Below are positions 1 to 6,678 of a stretch of 64,000 nt of DNA, piece after piece; the first letter of the stretch is position 1, and each line of letters begins with the position of its first letter. Origin of the DNA: Kiritimatiellia bacterium (GTDB taxonomy: Bacteria; Verrucomicrobiota; Kiritimatiellia; RFP12; UBA1067); the NCBI GenBank assembly GCA_017514235.1, contig JAFWKK010000078.1:33782-97781 (forward strand), written 5' to 3'. The notes under the pieces were generated by a model that saw nothing but the letters and a program-made list of their open reading frames with translations, searched no databases and was not told where the DNA came from. The position numbers and the translations under genes were made by a program.

Positions 1-2
1 AG

Positions 3-242
3 GGCATCACCGCGCGCGAGGTGGCCGCCACCTTCCCCTGCTCGCGGCGAATGGCTGAGATCCGCTTTCGCGCGGCAACGGGGCAGTCAATCCTCGAGCG
101 CATCCGCGATGAGCGCCGCACCGCCGCCCAGAAGGCGGAGGGGGTCCGACCGCTTTCGCCGAAGCTTCTCGCCGCGCAGTTCGGCTATTCCGCCGTCAGC
201 TCCGTCTACCGTCTCCTTCGGCAGAAGGATCCCGTCAAATGA
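3..242 (+). CDS. AraC/XylR-type regulator, C-terminal fragment (5' end outside window)
   Basis: The frame is open from base 3 to TGA at 240-242 (about 79 residues) and has no credible start inside the window, so the gene begins upstream. The residues form the two helix-turn-helix halves of an AraC-type DNA-binding domain. The first half reads ITAREVAATFPCSRR followed by AEIRFRAATGQSI, close to the XylR pattern of helix, SRR turn, RFR and TG-S. The second half, LSPKLLAAQFGYSAVSSVYR, is recognisable but the chain stops sooner than usual after it. Its 3' end overlaps by 8 bp the end of the small minus-strand ORF at 235-366. The regulated target is not visible. An ATG or GTG further in (GTG at 21) would split the first helix and is unlikely to be the real start. 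Confidence 0.75.
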   Translation, partial: GITAREVAATFPCSRRMAEIRFRAATGQSILERIRDERRTAAQKAEGVRPLSPKLLAAQFGYSAVSSVYRLLRQKDPVK

Positions 243-366
243 CCTGTCCGATCACGACGGCCTTGATGCAATCAAGCAACATCCGTTCAAGCGTAGCCCC
301 CTGAACGGCCGCATAGTCTCGCGCTTCCTGTGCCATCGCAGGCGGCAAATCTATCATTATGCTCAT
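235..366 (-). CDS. 43-residue antitoxin-like small protein
   Basis: A short ORF starts at ATG 366 with a clear ribosome binding site (GGAGGG, 6 nt upstream of the start) and ends at TGA 235-237. It begins MSIMIDLPPAMAQEARDYA and continues AVQGATLERMLLDCIKAVV. A short N-terminal beta-strand (IMIDLP) followed by two helices resembles the ribbon-helix-helix layout of small antitoxins and of the many short orphan RHH proteins in gut genomes. No toxin partner lies next to it, and it converges with the AraC-type fragment by an 8-bp overlap. A longer reading with a start at 546 would lack a ribosome binding site and would have low-complexity content. Function is inference from length and predicted fold only. 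Confidence 0.4.
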   Translation of the reverse strand: MSIMIDLPPAMAQEARDYAAVQGATLERMLLDCIKAVVIGQVI

Positions 367-615
367 GCCAATCCCTCCAACGCCGCGTGTTATATCATAA
401 ATCCCCCGTCGAAGGACGGGGGGGGGCGCCGCTGGGCAAGATGACATCACGCGGCTTGCGGCGACATGGGCATGCCCGTTTTCAAGTGTAGGAGTCACCG
501 TCGTAAGCCTGCTTGCGACCTCGACCGCACCAAACGCAAACTCCACCGTCAGGGTCTAGCCCTTGACATATTCGAGGTGCGCCTAAAGTTCCGAATTTAG
601 TCGGAGTGAATCCTC

Positions 616-711
616 AAAAATTGACAATCGGTGCAAAAGTTACAATTAAAAATTGACAATCCGTGCAAAAGTCGCATTGAAAAATATGACAGATTGTGAT
701 ATAATTTTCAC
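616..711 (+). repeat. Direct repeats with 32-bp period upstream of the DUF4143 ATPase
   Basis: Bases 616-640 and 648-672 are the same 25-mer with one mismatch (G at 630, C at 662). The core is AAAAATTGACAAT followed by a GTGCAAAAGT block. A third, degenerate copy starts at 680 (AAAAATATGACA), keeping the exact 32-bp spacing, and overlaps the promoter. Thirty-two base pairs is close to three helical turns, so all copies face the same side of the DNA. This favours a protein-binding array (operator) over a chance repeat. Confidence 0.7.
677..705 (+). promoter_or_regulatory. Sigma-70-type promoter for the DUF4143 ATPase
   Basis: A -35 TTGAAA (677-682), a 17-bp spacer and a -10 TATAAT (700-705) preceded by TGA give an extended -10. 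The predicted transcription start is near 712, about 32 nt before the chosen ATG at 744. It overlaps the third, degenerate copy of the 32-bp-period repeats, so a protein bound to the repeats could control it. Confidence 0.75.
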
Positions 712-743
712 CGCAAAAGATAAAAAGGGTGATAATCAAGGAA

Positions 744-2099
744 ATGAAGCGAAAAGTGTACGATAAACTTCTTGAGTGGAAGAGGCTTGATCATGGGACA
801 TCGGCAGTGCTAGTTAACGGAGCGCGGCGGGTTGGCAAGAGCTTCATTGTCGAGAAGTTCGCCAAGCGGGAATATCGTAACTACGTGATGATTGACTTTG
901 CGACGGCAAAGGACGATGTGCGCATCACGGACACATTCATGACCTACCTCGCCGACACAAAGGAGTTCTTCAAACGACTGTCCGCAATCTTTGGCAAAAA
1001 ATTCTACGAACGCGAGACGCTGTTCATCTTCGACGAAGTGCAGAAGTTCCCGCGCGCCCGTGAGGCAATCAAGAAGCTGGTGGCGGATGGCAGGTATGAT
1101 TTCATCGAGACAGGATCCCTCGTTTCTATTCACGAGAACGTCAAAGACATACTAATCCCCTCCGAGGAGATTGACATTGACATGTATCCGATGGACTTCG
1201 AGGAGTTCTTGTGGGCGAAGGGCAACGAGACGCTAATGGACATGATCAGGGAATGTTATGCGAAGCGAGTGCCAATGGGTTCTCTGCATCGCGTTGCCAT
1301 GGATGCTTTCCGGGAGTACGTGATCGTCGGGGGAATGCCACAGGCGGTGAAGAAGTACATTGCGACGGATGATTTCAAGGCGGTTGACCGCGAGAAGCGC
1401 AAGATCCTGTCGCTGTATCGCAAGGGCATCAGGGAGCATGCCGGAGCACTCGCCGAGCGAGTTGAGGCTTTGTACGATTTCGTGCCGTCGCAGTTGCAGG
1501 AGCACGAGAAGAAAGTGGTGCTTTCGGAGATTGAACCTGAGGCGCGGATGCGCGACTATCAGGATCCCATCTTTTGGCTTAAGGACGCCAAGGTCGTCAA
1601 CGTTGCCTACAATGCGACGGAGCCAAATGTCGGGTTGCGGATGAGCCTCGACCATTCGACCGTCAAGTGCTACTTTGGCGACACCGGGCTACTCATCAGC
1701 CATGCTTTTGACGAGAACGAACTTATGTCCGAAGACATACACAACCGTTTGCTATTCGACGACATAGCCCTGAACAAGGGAATGCTGACCGAAAATGTCG
1801 TAGCGCAGATGCTTGCCGCATCGGGGCGGAAACTGTATTTCTTCTCCCGCTCCAGCCCGACCGACCGCAAAGACCGTATGGAGATAGACTTTCTCGTCTC
1901 CAAGTCGAAGCTGGCGAAGAAGAACAACGTTGTTGCAATTGAAGTCAAAAGCGGAAAGAACGTGACGCACCGGTCTTTGGACAAGTTCAAGGCGAAGTAT
2001 TCGGACTGGATGGGCGAGCCGTGCCTTCTCTGGGATCGCGACTTGAAGATTGATAACGGCATCGCCTACCTTCCGCTCTACATGGCTTCGCTTCTGTAA
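744..2099 (+). CDS. AAA ATPase with DUF4143 C-terminal domain
   Basis: A 451-residue AAA_14/DUF4143 ATPase. The Walker A motif is NGARRVGKS at residues 25-33, and the Walker B motif is LFIFDEVQ near residue 95. The C-terminal third carries MEIDFLV, then VVAIEVKSG near residue 405, a D...E-x-K pattern like PD-(D/E)XK nuclease folds, typical of DUF4143. The family's function is unsettled; it is common as a single mobile gene in gut bacteria and archaea. I chose ATG 744 because AAAGGGTGAT lies 10 nt upstream; GTG 729 (15 bases earlier, in frame) is the alternative. The gene is less GC-rich than its neighbours, has its own promoter and repeats, and its 3' end abuts a kinase remnant, so recent insertion is likely. 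Confidence 0.9.
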   Translation: MKRKVYDKLLEWKRLDHGTSAVLVNGARRVGKSFIVEKFAKREYRNYVMIDFATAKDDVRITDTFMTYLADTKEFFKRLSAIFGKKFYERETLFIFDEVQKFPRAREAIKKLVADGRYDFIETGSLVSIHENVKDILIPSEEIDIDMYPMDFEEFLWAKGNETLMDMIRECYAKRVPMGSLHRVAMDAFREYVIVGGMPQAVKKYIATDDFKAVDREKRKILSLYRKGIREHAGALAERVEALYDFVPSQLQEHEKKVVLSEIEPEARMRDYQDPIFWLKDAKVVNVAYNATEPNVGLRMSLDHSTVKCYFGDTGLLISHAFDENELMSEDIHNRLLFDDIALNKGMLTENVVAQMLAASGRKLYFFSRSSPTDRKDRMEIDFLVSKSKLAKKNNVVAIEVKSGKNVTHRSLDKFKAKYSDWMGEPCLLWDRDLKIDNGIAYLPLYMASLL

Positions 2100-2128
2100 A
2101 AGTTTGGGGACAAAAAGTTTGGGGACAG
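2098..2128 (+). repeat. Tandem 15-bp repeat at the 3' edge of the ATPase cassette
   Basis: AAAAGTTTGGGGACA occurs at 2098-2112 and again at 2114-2128. The second copy runs into GCCCC, so GGGGACAGCCCC (2122-2133) can form a small hairpin with a 4-bp stem. The repeat begins at the ATPase stop codon and ends where kinase homology resumes (2133). That makes it the likely right junction of an inserted segment. I recall similar short GGGGACA inverted repeats from REP-like elements, but cannot verify that here. Confidence 0.55.
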
Positions 2129-2132
2129 CCCC

Positions 2133-2483
2133 TTCGTCGGCGACGCCGCGCTGACCGTCCGCTTCAACGTGCCGCGCGCGGAGATATCAGACGACACCGC
2201 CCACGCGCTCATGCGCATCGTGCGCGAACTCGCCACCAACGCCGTCCGCCACTGACAGGCGAAGGCGATCCACATCGCCGGCACGCTCGACGGCGACCGG
2301 CTGCTCTTCTCGGTCAAGGACGACGGCTGCGGCTTCGACCCCGCCGCCCTCCCCGGCCTCGCCGAGGGACACTTCGGTCTCGCCGGCATCCGCGAGCGCG
2401 TCGCCCGCGCCGGAGGCAGCCTCTCCATAGACTCCGTCCCCGGCCGCGGCGCCAAAATCTCCGTCGCGCTGAAGACGGCATGA
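2133..2483 (+). pseudogene. Histidine kinase remnant (DHp end and HATPase domain only)
   Basis: From 2133 the frame reads the end of a HisKA_3 region and a HATPase_c domain: AHALMRIVRELATNAVRH (N box), then SVKDDGCGFDP, then EGHFGLAGIRERV (G boxes), and stops at 2481-2483. It aligns almost residue for residue with the C-terminal 115 residues of the intact kinase at 36293-38377. There is no upstream part: the sensor, membrane segment and phospho-accepting histidine are missing, replaced by the ATPase cassette. A TGA at 2253-2255 also interrupts the N box, where the paralogue has glycine. The remnant lies just upstream of the response regulator at 2509, in the order seen for the intact pair. 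It is clearly non-functional as a kinase. Confidence 0.85.
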
Positions 2484-2508
2484 CATCAAACGAAAACGAG
2501 GTGCTGTC

Positions 2509-3129
2509 TTGAAGAAGATACGCGTACTGATCGCCGATGACCACGCCGTCGTGCGGATGGGGTTCGTCTCGCTGCTCGAGTCGGAACGGGATGTCGCCGT
2601 CGTCGGCGAGGCGGACGACGGCGAGGCGGCCGTCCGCCTTGCCGCCGAGACGCAACCCGACGTCGTCCTCATGGATCTCGTGATGCCGAAGATGGACGGC
2701 GCGGAGGCGACGGCAGCGATCCGTCGGGCGAACCCGTCGACGCGCGTCGTCTTGCTCACCACCTTCAGCACCTCTGACGGCATTTCCCGCGCCCTCGAGG
2801 CCGGCGCCGACGGTGCGCTCCTCAAGAACGCCGACTGCGCCGAGGTCATCGAAGCGATCCGCGCCATCGCCGCCGGTGAAACCCACATCGCGCCAGAAGT
2901 GCAAAAGATGCTGAAGGAGGATCCGCCGATTCCGGACCTCTCCGACCGCCAGCGCGACATCCTCGAAGCCATGACCCGCGGACTCACCAACGCCGACATG
3001 GCGAAGATGCTCGGCATCACCCCCGACGGCGTGAAGTTCCACATCACCTCGCTCTTCGCGAAGCTCGGCGTCGTCAACCGCGCCGAGGCCATCGCCCTCG
3101 CCATCAGAAAGCAGATCGTGCAACCGTGA
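2509..3129 (+). CDS. NarL/FixJ-family response regulator, probably orphaned
   Basis: A 206-residue two-domain response regulator. The receiver domain covers about residues 3-120, with acidic pocket D10-D11, phospho-acceptor D56 (VVLMDLVMP), T84 and K106. A LuxR-type helix-turn-helix covers about 140-200 (LSDRQRDILEAMTRG, then GVKFHITSLFAKLGVVNR). It starts at TTG 2509, supported by GAGGTG five bases upstream; the paralogue at 38374 also starts with TTG. Its cognate kinase just upstream is reduced to a pseudogene, so it is either silent, phosphorylated by another kinase such as that at 36293, or by acetyl phosphate. The closest relative in the window is 38374-38994. Its 3' end lies next to the broken end of an FGGY kinase. 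Confidence 0.92.
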   Translation: MKKIRVLIADDHAVVRMGFVSLLESERDVAVVGEADDGEAAVRLAAETQPDVVLMDLVMPKMDGAEATAAIRRANPSTRVVLLTTFSTSDGISRALEAGADGALLKNADCAEVIEAIRAIAAGETHIAPEVQKMLKEDPPIPDLSDRQRDILEAMTRGLTNADMAKMLGITPDGVKFHITSLFAKLGVVNRAEAIALAIRKQIVQP

Positions 3130-3313
3130 CGGAGATGCCCCGACAAGATGCGTCGGCCAGGCCGTAGGACCACACATTGTCCGCAAGCGGCCTGTTCTCC
3201 CATGCGAACGCGCCCTTCGCCAACACCGCGCCCGAACCGTCGATCACGCCAGCCTTGATGCGCGTCGAGCCGAGCTCTATGCCGAGAAACCCGCTGTCAT
3301 TCCCTGTAATCAT
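3104..3313 (-). pseudogene. FGGY carbohydrate kinase, truncated after 54 codons
   Basis: The reading starts at ATG 3313, overlapping the symporter stop (ATGA), so it was the third gene of the aldolase-symporter operon. It encodes FLGIELGSTRIKAGVID, the first beta-hairpin and phosphate loop of FGGY kinases, then FAWENRPLADNVWSYGLAD, the conserved segment after it. Homology ends at about 3152. The remaining 15 codons are read from DNA next to the end of the response regulator at 2509-3129. A normal FGGY kinase has about 450-520 residues, so roughly 90 percent is gone. The substrate cannot be told from this fragment (xylulokinase- or rhamnulokinase-like). Its loss would leave the pathway without its sugar kinase unless another copy exists elsewhere. 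Confidence 0.8.
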
Positions 3314-4764
3314 GCGCAATATTTTTCTTTGCCCAGGCGCGAAAGGGCGAATCCCGAAAGCAGAAGGACGCTCGTACCGAAGACGATCGAGAGATTCGGG
3401 TGGAACGACTTCTGGAAGAACACCACCCACGCGACCGTCGCCATCCCCAGGATCGTCGCAACGCCGGCCTGCGACGGGCTCACGCGCCGAGAAGCCCACC
3501 CGAGCAGGAACAGCCCCAGCATTCCGCCGGAAAGCACACTCTGCAGCATCCACCACGTCGAGAGCGCGGACTCAACGCCGATGACTGCAAACGCTATCGC
3601 GACCGAGGCAATCCCAAGGGCGACCGTGGACGCGCGCAGCACCGTCACGCAAGTCCTTTCTGACGCATCGCGCCGGACATAGCGGCGGAACCAGTCCTCC
3701 ATGATCACCGTAGCGCCGGAATTTAGCGTCGTGGAAATGGTGCTCATCGCAGCCGCCGCGATCGCCGCGACCAGAAGCCCGGTCACGCCGGGCGGCAGGG
3801 AGTGGACTATGAAATACGGGAACACGGAGTCCGTCACGGCCGCGACCTCGTCCGGCAGCGAACCGGGCTTTCCCGTGTAGTACGCCCAGAGCAGCGTTCC
3901 TATGGCGACGAAGCAGAACGTGACCGGCAGGTACAGGAAGCATCCGAAGCAGACCGACTTCGCGGCGGCACGGCCGTCCTTTGCGGATATGTAGCGCTGC
4001 GTGAAGCTCTGGTCGATGCCGAGGTTCTGGAGATTGATGAAGACCGCATAGAAGAACGTGACCCAGAACGTCTCGCCAGCCCAGTCGGAAAGGGAGAACG
4101 ATCCGAGCGAAACCTTGCCGTCCGCCCAGATGCGCGATGCCGCCGACGCAAGGCCGTCCGGCATGGTGAACAAGAGGACGCCGATGCAGAGCAGCGTCCC
4201 AGCGATCAGCACGATCGACTGTATCGCGTCCGTCCATATCACCGCCAGAACGCCGCCCAACATGGAGTAAACGCAAGTAGCGAGCCCCACGCCAAGGATG
4301 ATCGCCGGCACTGGCCAGCCGAAGAGCGTCTTGAGCAGGATCGCCAGAAGGTAGAGGATGACGCCCGAACGCGCCGTCTGCATCACGAGGAAGCAAGCGC
4401 TGCCGTACATGCGCGCCCACGGCCCGAAGCGTTTCTCAAGGAATGCATATGCCGAAACCGAGTTCAGGTTCCTGTAAAGCGGCACGAACGCCACCGCAGC
4501 CACAATCGCCGCAAGCGGAACGGTGAAGGAGAGCACGAGCGCGTTCCAGTTCGACGCAAACGCCTTCGCCGGCAGGGCGAGAAATGATATGGACGACACG
4601 TAAGTCGCGAAGATCGAAAGGCTGATCGCCCAGCTAGGGACGCGCCCGCCCCCGGAGACGAAGCCATCGGTGCCTTTCGCGCTCTTCCTGAAGTAAAACG
4701 AGCAGCCGAAGGCGGTCACCCCAGCAAGGTAGGCGGCAAGAATGAAAAGATCGATCGTCCTCAT
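3310..4764 (-). CDS. Sodium:solute symporter (SSS family)
   Basis: A 484-residue inner-membrane protein with about 13 hydrophobic segments, starting MRTIDLFILAAYLAGV and containing the SSS-type stretch FVSGGGRVPSWAISLSIFAT in the second segment. It belongs to the sodium/solute symporter family that includes sialic acid (NanT/SiaT-type), galactose and proline carriers. The substrate is inferred from context: it lies between a DapA/NanA-type aldolase and a truncated sugar kinase, so a sugar acid or sialic acid is likely. ATG 4764 overlaps the stop of the aldolase gene by 4 bp (ATGA), which sets the start and suggests translational coupling. A longer reading up to 4884 would run into the aldolase coding region. 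Confidence 0.9.
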   Translation of the reverse strand: MRTIDLFILAAYLAGVTAFGCSFYFRKSAKGTDGFVSGGGRVPSWAISLSIFATYVSSISFLALPAKAFASNWNALVLSFTVPLAAIVAAVAFVPLYRNLNSVSAYAFLEKRFGPWARMYGSACFLVMQTARSGVILYLLAILLKTLFGWPVPAIILGVGLATCVYSMLGGVLAVIWTDAIQSIVLIAGTLLCIGVLLFTMPDGLASAASRIWADGKVSLGSFSLSDWAGETFWVTFFYAVFINLQNLGIDQSFTQRYISAKDGRAAAKSVCFGCFLYLPVTFCFVAIGTLLWAYYTGKPGSLPDEVAAVTDSVFPYFIVHSLPPGVTGLLVAAIAAAAMSTISTTLNSGATVIMEDWFRRYVRRDASERTCVTVLRASTVALGIASVAIAFAVIGVESALSTWWMLQSVLSGGMLGLFLLGWASRRVSPSQAGVATILGMATVAWVVFFQKSFHPNLSIVFGTSVLLLSGFALSRLGKEKYCA

Positions 4765-5690
4765 CGCGCCAGCACCCCCAGTCTTACAAGGCCTGCACGG
4801 ATTTTCGCCCGATCCCCGGCGTTGAAAGGTTCGCGCGGTTCCGCCAGCGCATCGGAACAGATGCCCATCAGCGAGATGGCGCACTTGACGCCCTTGACGA
4901 AACTGGAGTTGTGATGGCCTATGCCATAGAGCAGCGAAGAGGCCAGCATCACCCGATCCTGAAGCGCCCTTACGCGCGGGACGTCCATCGCAATTGCGGC
5001 GTCATAGAGATCGGCGAACAGGCGGGGGAAGATGTTGGCGCCACCCGCTACGCCGCCGGAAGCCCCCATCAGCACGGCTTCGCCCATAGCCTCCTCGGGG
5101 CCCATGAGAATCGAAAAGCCGGGACGATCCTTCAGCGCATGCAGGCAGGCATTGAAGTAGCCGATGTTGCCTGACGAATCCTTCAGCCCCGCGATGTTCG
5201 GATGGCGCGAGAGTTCCACCACGGTCTTGACCTCGATCATCACCTTTACCTGGGACGGCATGTTGTACAGGAAGAGCGGCAGCGGCAGTTCATCCGCAAG
5301 CCTGCGGTAGTAGGCCAGCAACTCCGGCTGCCCGGCGGCGAAATAGTACGGCGGCGCGGCGACAAGCGCAGACGCACCGCACGAACGCGCAAACTCGCCC
5401 ATGCACAGGGACTCGGACGACACCGTGTCGGTGATGCCGACAAGCACGGGGACGCGCCCCGCCACAAGGGCGCAGGTCCGCTCGACAAGCTCGCGCCTCA
5501 CGTCGTAGGGAAGATCCGGCGCTTCGCCAGTCGTGCCCAAAGCGAACAGGCCGTGGACGCCGCCGCCGAGTATGTGCGCGACAAGCCGCTCCAGCCCTCC
5601 CGCGTCCAATTTGCGCTCCGGCGTAAGCGGAGTGACCATGGGAGGTATGACCCCACGGAGAGGCCTCAGCTCTCTTTCTTCCTTCTTCAC
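4761..5690 (-). CDS. Dihydrodipicolinate synthase / N-acetylneuraminate lyase family aldolase
   Basis: A 309-residue class I pyruvate aldolase. Visible motifs are FALGTTGEA (pyruvate carboxylate loop), the catalytic tyrosine in LFLYNMPSQ and the Schiff-base lysine in IAGLKDSSGN. The family covers DapA, NanA and sugar-acid aldolases. Linkage to an SSS symporter and a sugar kinase, with no lysine-biosynthesis neighbours, favours catabolism of a sugar acid. The start is uncertain. GTG 5690 is preferred because an extended -10 (TGGCATAAT) ends 7 nt before it, the same leaderless spacing seen at other genes here; ATG 5726 is the alternative. It is the first gene of an operon with the symporter and the broken kinase, divergent from the AraC regulator at 5769. 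Confidence 0.88.
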   Translation of the reverse strand: MKKEERELRPLRGVIPPMVTPLTPERKLDAGGLERLVAHILGGGVHGLFALGTTGEAPDLPYDVRRELVERTCALVAGRVPVLVGITDTVSSESLCMGEFARSCGASALVAAPPYYFAAGQPELLAYYRRLADELPLPLFLYNMPSQVKVMIEVKTVVELSRHPNIAGLKDSSGNIGYFNACLHALKDRPGFSILMGPEEAMGEAVLMGASGGVAGGANIFPRLFADLYDAAIAMDVPRVRALQDRVMLASSLLYGIGHHNSSFVKGVKCAISLMGICSDALAEPREPFNAGDRAKIRAGLVRLGVLAR

Positions 5691-5697
5691 GCAGCAT

Positions 5698-5706
5698 ATT
5701 ATGCCA
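5698..5706 (-). promoter_or_regulatory. Extended -10 box of the aldolase-symporter operon
   Basis: On the minus strand the sequence reads TGG-CATAAT (5706 to 5698), seven bases before GTG 5690. No good -35 is visible, as expected for extended -10 promoters or ones that need an activator such as the divergent AraC protein. Confidence 0.5.
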
Positions 5707-5755
5707 CATCCCCGGCATAAAATCATCCATTGAACAATTTTCACGCTCGATATTG

Positions 5756-5761
5756 TATAAT
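5756..5761 (+). promoter_or_regulatory. -10 box of the AraC regulator gene (leaderless spacing)
   Basis: A perfect TATAAT at 5756-5761 lies seven bases before ATG 5769, so transcription would start at or next to the A of the start codon. TTGAAC at 5730-5735 is 20 bp upstream, too far for a standard -35. Confidence 0.5.
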
Positions 5762-5768
5762 ACTCCCC

Positions 5769-6641
5769 ATGGAAAACGACGGGTACGCAAACGTCAGCCA
5801 CAATATCGGCCAAGCAGACATAGGCCTGGGATGGCTTTCGGGAATAACGGACTGGATGACGACAAAGGCAATGCACATGCACCCGCACATGCATTCGCAT
5901 ATCGAGCTGATCTTCTGCCTGAGGGGCACCATGACATACAAGGTGGACGGTCACGGGAACGTGACGATCCACGAAGGCAGCGGAGTGGTAATGCCGGCGA
6001 ATACCGTCCATGTCCTCAAGGACGGGACGGACGCACCATGCGAACGCCTTGGGCTGCACATCTCCCGCTCCATGTCGCCCAAGCGCCGCTATGCGGTGTT
6101 CTCGCCGGCGGACTTCAAGTCGTTCCATGCCACGCTGGCGAAGATGGCGGCTCGCTCGTTCCGTTTGAGCGCGAAACTCCAGTCGTCAGTCAAGGAACTG
6201 GTCAGGCTCATCCGTCAGGACTCGATCTCGTCGCCGGAACGTGGTCTTCTCCGTGCGTTGTGCTGCACCGTCCTGTTCCATGTGGCGGAGACGCTTTCCA
6301 AGCCGTTCGCCGCACCCCAGCCACAGATGATGGATGAAGCGGTGAAGTTCCTTGAATCGCATTATTCGCAAAAGATGACGCTAGACGCGCTCGTGCTGCA
6401 CATGGGGTACGGCAGGACGCAGTTCTTCAACCTCTTCAAGCGGCACACCGGGCTGACGCCGAACGAGTATCTCGTGCGCTTCAGGATAAGGAACGCCAAG
6501 GCGATGCTCGTGGACACGGACAAGCCTCTCGCCGCCATAGCGAAAGCCGTCGGCTTCTCGTCGGCAAGCTACTTCCGCCGCGTATTCCTGAAATACGAAG
6601 GCAGGAAGCCGGAATCATTCCGACATACGGGCGAAGCCTAG
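5769..6641 (+). CDS. AraC-family regulator with N-terminal cupin sensor
   Basis: A 290-residue regulator. The N-terminal half is a cupin-like sugar-sensing fold: MHPHMHSHIELIFCLRG with clustered histidines near residues 35-50, then GSGVVMPANTVHVL. The C-terminal 100 residues form the AraC domain: MTLDALVLHMGYGRTQFFNLFKRHTG, then KPLAAIAKAVGFSSASYF and RRVF. ATG 5769 was chosen because the TATAAT box ends 7 nt before it; an upstream in-frame codon at 5730 would fall before the -10. It is divergent from the aldolase-symporter operon, which it probably controls, and converges with the eight-gene operon, leaving only 37 bp between stops. The histidine cluster could bind a metal or ligand. Confidence 0.9.
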   Translation: MENDGYANVSHNIGQADIGLGWLSGITDWMTTKAMHMHPHMHSHIELIFCLRGTMTYKVDGHGNVTIHEGSGVVMPANTVHVLKDGTDAPCERLGLHISRSMSPKRRYAVFSPADFKSFHATLAKMAARSFRLSAKLQSSVKELVRLIRQDSISSPERGLLRALCCTVLFHVAETLSKPFAAPQPQMMDEAVKFLESHYSQKMTLDALVLHMGYGRTQFFNLFKRHTGLTPNEYLVRFRIRNAKAMLVDTDKPLAAIAKAVGFSSASYFRRVFLKYEGRKPESFRHTGEA

Positions 6642-6678
6642 CGCGTCGGCCGCCCTGCGCAAATTCACGGAGAGACGG

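Larger units (their letters stand above)
367..728. other. Intergenic region, 362 bp, with repeats and promoter at its right end
   Basis: I see no gene here. Bases 412-427 hold a run of G (nine at 419-427) within a GC-rich stretch. From 560 onward the composition becomes markedly AT-rich, unlike the surrounding DNA, and carries the 32-bp-period repeats and the promoter listed separately. The change in base composition suggests that the ATPase gene and its upstream region arrived together. Confidence 0.6.

Noticed and set aside
235-546. 103-codon reading of the small antitoxin-like ORF
   Set aside because: The extra N-terminal 60 residues have no ribosome binding site at 546 and low-complexity content; the internal ATG at 366 has a strong one.
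616-711. CRISPR array
   Set aside because: Only three copies with a 32-bp period, about 7 bp between 25-mers and a degenerate third copy; no spacers of CRISPR length and no cas genes.
2253-2255. TGA read as glycine, as in Gracilibacteria/SR1
   Set aside because: The intact paralogue has Gly at this position, but many genes here end at TGA, including many ATGA start-stop overlaps, so TGA is a normal stop and this is a nonsense mutation in a pseudogene.
5730-5735. TTGAAC as -35 of the AraC gene
   Set aside because: The spacer to TATAAT would be 20 bp, too long for a sigma-70 promoter.
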